Origin: Pseudeuparius sepicola
Lineage: Eukaryota; Arthropoda; Insecta; Coleoptera; Anthribidae
Length of the DNA stretch: 64,000 bases
Direction of reading: 5' to 3'
NCBI GenBank assembly: GCA_963920635.1
Contig: OY987298.1
Location: 105,653,309 to 105,717,308 of the forward strand
The position numbers and the translations under genes were made by a program. This document shows, in pieces, positions 42,629-53,257 of the stretch (its first letter is position 1; each line of letters starts with the position of its first letter). A model generated the notes under the pieces. That model was not told the origin of the DNA. It searched no databases and worked only from the letters and a program-made list of their open reading frames with translations.

Positions 42629-44044
42629 GCCTCGAAGAGGGTTGAAAAGTACATCGATGTTAAGTAGAATGTAGGGAAATTTACGAGTGGCCTCTGGGGA
42701 TAACATATATGGAAAATTCGATTTTCTTTAACGGAAAGAAAGGTGGCTCTTACCAATATTTTCACGCAAGTATTGTTAACTAAATGATTAACTAACAGAA
42801 CCTGGCTTCGGAAAACCAAAGGCTTGAGTGTTGCAGGTGGCTAAAGGGTTGAACTAAGGGCGTAATCTTGTAAGGAAAAATCGAGATTTTGACAGATTTT
42901 TCCACACAAGCCCACCGAAAGTATTAGACCGTCAGACAGTGACAGATTTTCCTTACTGATTTTCTCATTTATGCCTTGGAGAGGGTTGAAAGGTAAATCG
43001 ATGCTGAGTCGGAAAATAGTAATTTTAAGTTTGGCCTCCGGGGAAAACATATGGAAAATTCGATTTTTCAAAACAGAAAAAAAGGTACTAATTCTCACTT
43101 ATGCCATGTTCACCGTATGATTTCTTATACTATTCCGACCTTGAAAACCCAAAGGCATAAGTGTAGCGTGTGGAAAAAGGGTTGAATTAAGGGTTTGGCA
43201 GATCACACAAAAAATGACTTGGTTGACTGACTCCGTCAGTTATGCCGTTCAAAATGGTGAAAACTTATATCCTCACTAGCCCAAAAATTGATTGGCAGAA
43301 GTGACGCGTGGGGAAAAATGCACTTTTGGGTCGAAAAATAAATCGGAATTTTTTTTTCGTCAACTGATTTTGTCAGGGATAAAATGAATTGCAATAAAAC
43401 TTTCTATAGTGTCAGAGGCATAAGTGCAGAAATCAGTTGACGAAAAAAAATTTTTTTCCGACTTATTTTCCGACCCAAAAGTGCATTTTTCTCCACGCGT
43501 CACTTCTGCCAATCAATTTTTGGGCTAGTGAGGATATAAGTTTTCACCATTTTGAACGGCATAACTGACGGAGTCAGTCAACCAAGTCATTTTTTGTGTG
43601 ATCTGCCAAACCCTTAATTCAACCCTTTTACCACACGCTACACTTATGCCTTTGGGTTTTCGAGGTCGGAATAGTATAATAAATCATACGGTGAACATGG
43701 CATACGTGAGAATTAGTACCTTTTTTTCTGTTTTGAAAAATCGAATTTTCCATATGTTTTCCCCGGGGGCCAAACTTAAAATTACTATTTTCCGACTCGA
43801 TTTACCTTTCAACCCTCTCCAAGGCATAAATGAGAAAATCAGTAAGGAAAATCTGTCACTGTCTGACGGTCTATATGAAAATGTACATCGTTACTAGCCC
43901 GAAAAACAAAAAAAAAACATATAGACAATTATTAACAGTAGGTATATAGGAAAATCGAGTTTTCCATATGTTATCCCCAGGGGTCACTCGTAAACTTCCC
44001 TTCATTCTACTCAACATCGATGTACTTTTTACCCTCTTCGAGGC
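42629..44044. repeat. 1.4-kb palindrome built from satellite-like units
   Basis: Left arm 42629-43376 and right arm 43429-44044 are near-perfect reverse complements around a loop of about 50 bp. Within the left arm two related units of about 335-342 bp follow each other: GAGAGGGTTGAAAGGTAAAT near 42976 parallels GAAGAGGGTTGAAAAGTACA near 42634, and AAAGGGTTGAA segments at about 42845 and 43179 keep the same offset. Frames on opposite strands encode the same peptide only because of the palindrome. Confidence 0.88.
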
Positions 44045-45080
44045 TTCGAGCTACTGGTTTATTATACTGTGATAATCGACTAACATGATGGAGCTTCCCT
44101 TATGAAATTCTTTATTTGCGGGCCTTCAAAATATTGGTGGCCATAATAAATTGCGAACAAAGATTTTTGTTAACAACTTCCTTGTTTTGAACAAATTCAA
44201 ATTTAGCATATAGTAGGCTAGGGGAAATGAACGGGTGAATTTTTTTTATAGATATATGTCCCTGAAAGGTCGTCATTTGCGAAGTATTGGTTTGACTTTG
44301 CTGCGAAATCCTGGCCTAGTGTGATTTTTTAAAAGGGTGCGTTTTTCGAAAAACCATATTAAGCATTTTTTTATATAAAATCTAAATCTGATACAACAGC
44401 ATTAATCAGGACACACCGAAACCCCCAAATTTGAACAATAAATATACAGGGGGTTCCATTCTGCAGGGTGTCAAAGTTGAGCAAAATAGGAATTTTAATA
44501 AGACATCTGGCGACTCAAGTGTATCATGGGATTGCTTTGAAACAGTTGAACGATCAACAGGAACACTCAAAGTGTTGGTGTGCAAAGATTCAATACAAGA
44601 ATATACAGGGCGTTTTTCTCTAGACCATCTCAAAATGCTGAATTTTTGTGAACCCTTAGGCGGGTCATGGGTACTCTGGATTTTTTGAAAAATCTTACTA
44701 AACACAAGAGTAATTCATTTTTTACAAAATGCCATTTTTACTTTTTATTAGTTTTAATCTTTCTTTAATCATAATATTTACAAATTATTATTACCTTATT
44801 ATTATTTTTAACTTCTAAATTCCAGTATATTAAGGCTCCAATATACCAAATGTATAAACACACATCAAAAGAATCTAAGGGACAAATGCAAAAATGCGCA
44901 TGTTTTTTTAATTATTATTTCGTATTTAAATATTTAAAAAAATAGTACGACTCTGAGCAGTTCTAGCGACTGATAGTACAGACGTATTAATGTTTTTTAC
45001 ATTTAAACCATTGCAGAATTTTTTAAAATTCAAACGAAAAACCTTCTTAATTTAATAGGTATTTGTCACTCAGTGCTGGG
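44045..45080. other. noncoding stretch with Tc1/mariner-type terminal fragments
   Basis: ATACAGGGGGTTCCATTCTG near 44443 resembles a Tc1/mariner-type left end, possibly belonging to the pseudogene that follows. No gene is otherwise recognised. Confidence 0.45.
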
Positions 45081-45770
45081 CAAGATTGGTTGGATTTTAA
45101 ACATTTGATGATGCAGAGACATCGTTTGGAACGTGAAATGATGTTAAGTATCTACTATTGGCAAGTTGGAGGCTGGAATTTCACAAGGGATGTCGCAGAA
45201 ACTCTTAACACATCTAAGAGTGTTATTTATGGATGAGGTACCAAGAAACAGGAGACGCCAGAGAACAACATACAGGTCGTATCAGGGTAACTACCCCAAT
45301 TCAGAATAGATTTCTAAGACTGCTAGCCTTGCGAGAGCGCAGTACAGTACCACTGCGTCGCAATTGGTTATTCAGTTGCACAATACAGGCACAATGTACG
45401 GGTTAGTGACTAAACTATCCGAAACATGTTCCACGAAGATCATATTAATCACCGTCGGCATGTAAGAGTTCCAGCATTATCATGAGGAAAGCGCACAACC
45501 AGTTTACAGTGGGTACAAGAACATTTAAATTTTGGCACCAGCAGGAATGGACTCCAATTTTCTTTTCTGATGAGCCCCGATTTGGACTTCGGCCAGATTC
45601 AAGGAGGCGTCGCGTGTGAAGTTGTCCTGGAAATGCAGAACGCCTTGCTGCTGTTCGAGGGGTTCACACCTTTCGAGGAGGTACGATCATGGTATGGGGC
45701 GATATCCACATCGGCAGAAGAACTAATTTCATTTGGTTGGAGCGGTACCCGAATTAAAATGATCAAAACA
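45081..45770 (+). pseudogene. Tc1-like transposase remnant
   Basis: Translation in changing frames gives, in order, an N-terminal segment (GGWNFTRDVAETLNTSKSVI), then a core part with WTPIFFSDEPRFGLRPDSRR and a GGTIMVWGD segment, as in Tc1-family transposases where the Asp after FS is catalytic. Several stops and indels interrupt it, and the final part with the third acidic residue is missing. The product would have moved DNA at TA sites. It is clearly dead. Confidence 0.8.
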
Positions 45771-47140
45771 TTATTCTTCGGCCTATTGTTGTTTCGAATG
45801 TCCTTTTGTTTTCGAAAAAATAAAATTTTATGCGTTTTCTTTTTATTTTTTATAGGTAGGTACAGCAATAATACTAATTATTATTATGATAAATTATTGA
45901 GAAACTGAGCCAACTGAAAATAGTTTCAAATGATATAAGTAGACTTTGCTTCGTTCCATGGCAACTACACTTGTTTTCTTCGTGACATGTGTCATGTCTG
46001 ACATTTTTCAAATATCCTTTTGAATTTTTTTCCAATTTATTAATTTGTACTACTTACCTACTTTTATAATGGCCGAGTTTACCAATCAAGAAATGGCTCA
46101 AATTCATTTTATGTATACGGTTAACATTAGCATTAGCAACTAAATTACATTTTACTCGGAAACTGTAAAAGATTATATAAAATAAAAGTACATAACAAAA
46201 AACGAACAGTTACCATCCTGATGATTAAAAAAACAAAACGCATATAGAATGAAATAAAATAAAGGTATTTCTATAAGAAAGGCCTCGTTCTAAAATTCAG
46301 CGGACTCTCATCCCGATGAATCAGCTGGATATCTGTCTCTTACTTAAACAAATGATAGGGAGATATCAGCTGACTCATCCGGATGATAGTCCGCTGAATT
46401 TTAAGACGCGGTCTTTAAACAAAAACAAAAAAAAAACAAAAAACGACTAATTACCTATAACTTTACGTAATTAACGCAAAAGTGCTTAGTCCATTAGGGA
46501 AGTTGACGGTTTTTCAAATTTAGTGATAGTGTATTCTTTTTACCTTCAACAATATCGTAGCACATGTAATTTGCTATTTTGCAGCTTTGTTAGAGAGAAA
46601 ATCCACTTTCTGTTTTCCCGCCAATTTGAGCAATTTTTAAAAATTTACGTCTCAATAGTTTTTGCCCTATGTAAACGTACTCTGCGATTTCTTCTTCTTC
46701 CAACCTGGCTGTATCGGTTATGCCGTAAACCGCTGTGAAGCAAGTCACAGAACGATGCCCAGATTGGAATTTCCACTGTTGTCAGGCTGTACGTTTTCGA
46801 GCAGATCGAACTATGATACCTACTTCATTTGTTATATTTTAATTTTTAATAATATGTATAATCGATTTTTCATAATATAATTTTATATTTAGAATACCTA
46901 GTTACTTTTGTGACATGAAAGTAAAATGATTTAGGACTGGTAAAACTAAAATAAACATAACGCATCTTTCTAATGCCATACCCCGATTAAACCTGACAAC
47001 TGAGGTAATAAAGGCTTGGCGTTCAACAGTCCACACCACTGTGGAAGTGGACACAACAGTAACATAATATTTTACTATTTCGACGACGAAGAATACTGAG
47101 AATCATCGACAGGAGTTGTATTTGTGTGTATTTCTTCACA
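45771..47140. other. noncoding stretch containing a small MITE
   Basis: Apart from the inverted repeat at 46278-46416, nothing is recognised. Confidence 0.45.
46278..46416. mobile_element. 139-bp MITE with arms of about 60 bp
   Basis: AAAATTCAGCGGACT at the left is matched by AGTCCGCTGAATTTT at the right, and the arms continue toward a short centre with about eight mismatches. The outer bases AAAGGCC and GGTCTTT extend the inverted repeat. It is noncoding. Confidence 0.78.
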
Positions 47141-47302
47141 ATGACGAAAAACTGCTTTGTTAGCTATTGCACAAATACGTCGGATAATACTAACAACTAT
47201 TTATTTTATCAGAATCTCTTACACAACGTAGACACACTGCAAGAATACGATAATACTGATAAACTTGTACCTGTAAACGATGAATATATACCTAAGCTGT
47301 AA
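47141..47302 (+). pseudogene. THAP-like N-terminal fragment
   Basis: A 53-codon frame starts MTKNCFVSYCTNTSDNTNN. The C-x4-C spacing directly after the start resembles the first zinc ligands of THAP domains, as in the remnant at 11088-12132. The rest does not follow a THAP pattern and a stop follows soon. Probably a decayed transposon exon; chance similarity is possible. Confidence 0.35.
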
Positions 47303-47519
47303 ACCCAACAAATTAATTACATTACATTACATCTGGGATTTCCTACATACGTTTCCCCACAGTAAATAGAAAAATTAATCCTTTATAGGTACTCCTGCCC
47401 TCCTCTTCTTTATTATTGTTTAGACTAGAAGATAATAATAAATAATATGTTTCTACCACAAAAGCTATCATCAAAAACAAAACTGCCCAAAGTTTGGACA
47501 CATTCTGTGGTATGGATTT

Positions 47520-47793
47520 GCTATTTGTTGGTTATGTTGTCCGCTGTCAGCTGAAGGATATTTCACAATGTCCAATTATTTTTATTTCTTCTTCTTCTGA
47601 GCTACCGTTCGGCAATTTTCGGGAACTATTGTGACGTAGAAACCCAGTCGGCAAACCGAATGAAGATTTTGAAACTCTTTATTTTATTTTCGAATTATTA
47701 ATTAATGCAATACTTTTGAGGAAAGTTATATGTGCTAGTAGTGTAATTTGGTGATACCTCATATCTCGAAATTCGATTAGATGAAACTAATAA
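47520..47793. repeat. dispersed repeat, uninterrupted copy
   Basis: It matches the two flanks of the hAT-type element at 39215-40086 as one continuous segment (CTGTCAGCTGAAGGATATTT, then TTTTGAGGAAAGTTATATG). At the position of the insertion it reads CAATGTCCAATTATT, an empty-site relative of the GTACAATT target. Confidence 0.75.
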
Positions 47794-50700
47794 ACCTTAT
47801 TTAACATATTTTCAAATTGTTTAGTTGTCACCTTGTCACCTTTGCTTGAGCTTCCAACTACTGGCCAAATTTTGGCCGGGTGCTCTGCACCCAGCCAAAT
47901 TTTTGGTCGGGTGCTCGAGCCCCGGAGCACCCGCGGAGTCGGCGCCTATGGAACGGTATAAGAAAAAAAAGACAATAAATGAGATCAGCCCTTTCGTGTG
48001 AATTTTGATTATTGAAAAAAGTTTGACAACATTGAGATATGCCTGTCAAAATGCGGGTATGTGAAAAAAGGTCTAGGTTATTAAGAACAAAATAAACACT
48101 TTTGAACGAAATGGTTCCAATAGTTTATTAAAAAAACACAATTCTTGTAACTACTAAGTAATATAGTCCTCCGTACAGCAGAATGCGTGCGACGTAAGGG
48201 GGAAGAACTCGCAAATATGATAGAATTAGTCACAGTTCAGGGGCGGAGCTCAATTTTGTGTAACTCACTGACTTAATTTTCATATAATTGTTATTTAATT
48301 TATTGTTAATATTATTCTTAACGGTGATGCCTTAGACTATGGAGGAAGGCAAACCCTTATAACATTGGCAATTATTTCTCGTGCTTGAGAATGCAACGTT
48401 CTTCCCTGTTTACTCATTTTGCACACGTTAACTCCCGAATATACGAAACGCCACTGAGCTCTCTGAGCTGGCGGAAAAAACTTGCCAGCGGCCTAAAAAA
48501 TGAGCGCTGTGTGGTAGCCCAAATACGCAGTTAACTTTACGTACTATAGAAACAGGCACAAAACGCGTTGGTTAACTGGTTTTGTCAGCCGACTCCTACT
48601 TGGCAGAAGTGCTTTGTTGTTTGTTGCCGTATTTCAAAGGCGATATTGAAAAAAATATAATAGGTGTTTTATCACACCGCGTTAAAAATAAATAATAAAC
48701 AAAAATGGGTAAGTGGTTCCGTGATGCGAGCTTTATTTTTTCGGTATTACAGAGTTCAGAAATTCGGCTTCAATATGATAAAAGTTGTATTCGCTACAAG
48801 GAAAACTAACTCATTATGGAGCAATAATTCATAAAATCTTGCGCATTCTAGCAGAACGGATCACGGGAGTATCCCCCCTGCAGAGTGACAAAAGATCTAA
48901 ATACTTTTCTTTTGATATTTTTTGTGGCTGTGCATTAAGTTTTTCTAGTTTGTCTATTCTGAATTTTTTTGTCTCTTAAGAGAAATGGTTTCCTTATGGC
49001 TAGTTTTTATATATAATTTGTCTGGAGAATCTTTGTTAACTTTAATTTCCATTATGTTTGGCCAGTTCTCCGTTGACCCGCAGTCAGTTTTTCTTTTATA
49101 GACAAAATTCTGAGTTTTCGCGAGAGACTCTTAAAGTTTAAGTTTGCTGGATGATACCACATTCATTGTACCATCCTCCCACTTCAGGAGAACATCAATT
49201 TCTTACGCCGTCTGGCTCAATACTAACTACTAACTAATTGTAGCAGAAATATTACTACATAAAATAAAAATCTGCCTGCAAAATCTGAGATACGCCTTTA
49301 CGCCTGGCGCAACTTCATACAATTTTAATCACAGAAATAGGCGTACGTCGAAATGCGCCTCTTTGTGCGAAACAAAACCTAACAATTTGAGAAACGCCCA
49401 GTGCCACAATGCACGTATTTGGCTAACCAGGTGGACTAGAGATACGCCACTGCGTGTGGTCTTATATAAGACTCCTTGACGCTGAGTGAGGGGCTTAACT
49501 CAAAACTGATAAATTTTGAGATACGCCCCTTCGTCAGAAGAGGCACGAAATATCACTGGAATATCGTTTGCCACTAATTAAAAATAAAAAGGAAACGCAT
49601 ACAATTTTATTTTTTTAACACTTATTACGAAAACAAAGCGACATTCGAAAAAATTTTATAGCACATTTTCGTCTTAAAATTAGACGAAAATTCACCTCCT
49701 TCCTTTTGCCGGAGAGGTTAGGAAACACCCTGTATATGCGCATATTTTCAAGAAAAGGCCAACATGTAGATACCTATTTAAGCTGAACTTTATGGCCAAG
49801 CTAAAACCCAGAAGCAACAATCTCTCGATTATACATCTAAATAAACAAATTCTTTCAGGAATGACAATAGTTAGTCTTAATAAATATAGAAAAAGTTTTT
49901 GTGGCCCAAAACTTCAATGTAAAAGTGATGCTAGTTGGAATTGGGATTGGGGCTCAGTTTTATCAACGTTTATCAATGTTTCGGTTCATTTAAAACCTTC
50001 TTGAGGGCCTTCAGGCCTCAGAAAAAGTCTTCTTATCGGTTTTAAATAAACCTAAACGTTGACGAAAAGAATAGACTTTATAATAGTTATAGGTTTCTCT
50101 CACAAAATATAGAGGTTAATTTTTTTGGAATTGAATTTAAGTTATCTTGTGATTTGTCCATGGAAAGTAATTTTGATCTGATATTAGGACCTCAGGACAT
50201 CTTATTAGAGGATAGATTATCTCTCCTAGGGATGCCATCACCTAAAACTTTCAGATTCAGATAAGATGGATAAGGTCGTAAAAAAAGCAACTTTTCTAAG
50301 CAAAACTCCAAAATTTGCTCTTGATTTGGAGCAATATGATATTTCTTTATTTTTTAGCAATATTTTTGTCGAAACCTAACAGACGCAGGTATGGCTTTAC
50401 CAAAATAATCTGAGAAAATAAATAGTTATATTTCGTAAACTATACTCCAACTTTTTATTTGAAAGAAACAAAACAATTTTGTGAAATATAAATGCCATTA
50501 CTTTTTATTTATTTTAAGGATATAAAATGAAATTTTCAATTTAAACTCGTATAGTGTACGCCTCTCACTACCTACTTTTTATCAAAATTGTAGGTAGTTT
50601 ATATTATTACAAGGCGTCGTATAACCTCCGATAAGAAAACTACGCAACACAAAGGTGGAATAAAATCGTAAAATTCCTAAATAATTTATGAATAATTCTT

Positions 50701-52583
50701 ATTGCTAACAGAAAGAGGACTGTTGGGAAAAATAATAAACCAAACAAACTTATGATCAGTATACTTATTCAGTTATACTACAAGTGCTAGTTTTATTAAA
50801 AAGGCTACTGATTGAACATAATATCTTAAGTTTTGAGAAGAAAAAATGGCGTGGGTTAAACGTATGCTACAAATATGTAGATTTTCGCCTCGATTTCTGC
50901 GCAAGCTATATAACAATATCGTATCGTGATATACAGTTTGTTCAGCGAATATTCGGCCCTACGTCACAACTCCCGTCCTTGTCTTAGTCAAAAAGTATTT
51001 ATTTCAACAAATACTTAGACAGCTGTGAATGACACTATTCTTCAGTAAAAAGAAAAAAACTTGAAAAGTCACTGTAAACAAATTCAACTTTATAAAATCC
51101 AAACTTCTAAAAAATAAAATTAGTTTCGAATTACAAGCGCGCTATTGAGTCCCTTATACGCGCTGCCGCTATTACTTGGATTGACATGATACATATTTTT
51201 ATTGTATTATGTTAGATTGAGTATATAGTAATTGTATATTATACCCGTACGATAGACGAGAGTCGACCGCTCCGCTCTCCGCTTTATACCGAGCATGCAC
51301 CAGGCAGGGAGCCGCTTTGTACCGAAGAGGCTCCTTCTCGGGAGACGGGGCTTTAAATGAACGCGGCCGCTTGCCTACGCATCTGTCCTGTAATCTGTGC
51401 CCTAACCATAATGCAAAAGTAAATTAAATAGAATATAATAAAAACCACTTTCTGGAGAAACATGCATGGGTTGAACACATTAAATATATTTTTATCATTT
51501 CCATTACTTTTTTCCACAAACAGAATTTTGCGTGAAAGTGCTTGTGTGTGGTAGTAAACATAGTAAATTAAATTATTTACATGTTGACTTGTTGACTCGA
51601 CCAAACTTCAATCGATGAACTGTTTTTTTTTGCTGAATATTTAAATTTATAGTTCAGCAAATTGAGATCAAGTGGCCTTAATTGCTAAGCTTACATAAAA
51701 ACAATTTGATGCTTCTTTTGTTTACGCATACTATAAAAAGGAACCTCTCAATAAGTGTATTATTTAAAAGTATCGCCATTTTAGGTCTTTCATACTGGTG
51801 GTCCATATGAGAATAGATTTTCGCTCTGTTGTGACCTGGTTGATAAAAGAATCTTCCAAATTTATTAACGTAAATAATACATGAATACTAAAAAAAAATA
51901 CTATATTTACAAGATGGTGGTGGGTCGCCTGTCGCATAAGCATATACATACACACCCCCAAACTTATACGGAATCACGCATTATTTAATTTATTTAATTC
52001 TTACTGTAATAAAATTAGGTTCACGGATTTTCAATTATTTTTCTAATATAAATGGATTAAGGAAACTGTATTTTCATTCCCAGCAACTAATTTTTTACTA
52101 AAAAATTCTTCAGCGAAAATAGCAAGTTATTCCATATAAGTTTGGGTGTGTAGTATATACAGCTAAAATGTGTTGGGATATGTGTATTTATAGAAAGAAA
52201 AATGATATCTGCAAAATGTTGGTCCGTCCGAGATGCCACGCATTATAAAAGTGACTGGTTGGCCGTGATATTTTTTTAGCCTTGACAATGATCTCTAAGA
52301 ATTACCTAATGTATTATGTATGTTGTTTCGTCATCCCATATTTTATATGTAAAAATTTAGCGAATATTTCCTAGAACTATGATATATAAATGGACATATT
52401 GTATAGGATTAGTTTTACCTATATTATTACTTTGTTCTAGTGGTGAAAAACGCTGGCTAAATAGTTATTTAATAATTATTGCGAAAAGTGTTACTTTTTC
52501 TCACATATAATATCAAATTCCACTTTTCAAGCACAGATTTGCAACATCTATCTCAACTGATAACTAATTTATTGAACATAATC
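47794..52583. other. 4.8-kb stretch without a recognised gene
   Basis: GC-rich GAGCACCCGCGGAGTCGGCG near 47925 looks like a TE end. A GAGATACGCC-like motif recurs five times at 49287-49527. GAAACACCCTGTATATG near 49724-49740 is an isolated TE terminus. An inverted repeat around TAAGTTTGGGTGTG (51945-51970 against 52135-52160) may be a MITE. A GC-rich block at 51240-51410 is listed separately. Confidence 0.45.
51210..51410 (+). repeat. GC-rich block, possible solo LTR
   Basis: It starts TGTTAGATTGAGTATATAGT and runs into a GC-rich, LTR-like segment with a CTTTAAATG box, ending near CCTAACCA. No matching target duplication was found, so a host promoter or another repeat is equally possible. 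Confidence 0.3.
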
Positions 52584-53249
52584 CTCAGAGAAATAACCAA
52601 GGATAGCGGGAGTAAGAACAAAAAGTAAACAAAGCCAACATCTTTTTGAGTGATGCCGCGTACTCCATTGTTTACAGCATTTCATTTCAAAATAGAAGGG
52701 TTTAATAATGGGATTCAATGAAGGCACACACACCTCCCATAACGCTAAATTACCAAATGTAGTTATTAATTTCTAGTTTGTAACAATTTTCAACTAAAAC
52801 TAAATTGCAGTGTAATTATAGTATCTAATTATCACTTTAATAAAATCGTCACAGATACCTCAAACCGCCCGACATGTCAACGCTGCTTTTGCTGCCGCGG
52901 GCGCCGCGTCCGTTAACTCAGCGATATTTGTTTTGTGTATGCCCAGCATGTCAAGTTTTCCGATTGTTTACGTGTGCATTTCTCCCGTTTTTAATTGTTT
53001 TTCTGTTAATTTAAAGGCTATTTATTAGTATTTAGGATATAGTGACTGATTTTGTATACAATGGGACGCAGAAAGTGTGTTGTATGTGGCTACATTGATA
53101 TTTCTCAGGACATAACCTATCTCAGGTAAACGTTGTACACACGGGCCTAATGTTTGTTTACTTCGGTAAATTTGCATAAGATGTTGGTTGACTACAAACG
53201 TATGTATTTTGAGGCTGTTGCTCCCTCTATCCTTGGTTATTTCTCTGAG
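52584..53249 (+). mobile_element. 666-bp non-autonomous P-type element
   Basis: Inverted repeats of 29 bp with one mismatch start CTCAGAGAAATAACCAAGG at both ends. ACATAATC flanks both sides exactly (52576-52583 and 53250-53257), an 8-bp target duplication as in P-type elements. Inside is a short exon whose peptide looks like the start of a THAP domain, linking it to P/THAP transposases. Subterminal GTAAACAAA segments occur near both ends. No catalytic core is present. Confidence 0.88.
53061..53125 (+). pseudogene. THAP-like first exon retained in the P-type element
   Basis: ATG at 53061 begins MGRRKCVVCGYIDISQDIT, with a Cys-x2-Cys near the start as in THAP zinc fingers, and ends at a CTCAG/GTAAAC donor (exon 53061-53125, two bases of a split codon left). 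The following exons of a transposase are absent before the element ends at 53249. It is probably a remnant of the autonomous parent; it could still be spliced to sequence beyond the element. Confidence 0.6.
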
Positions 53250-53257
53250 ACATAATC

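Noticed and set aside
42841..43897. Matching peptides encoded in both arms of the palindrome
   Set aside because: The identity follows from the inverted repeat; neither frame has recognised domains or support as a gene.
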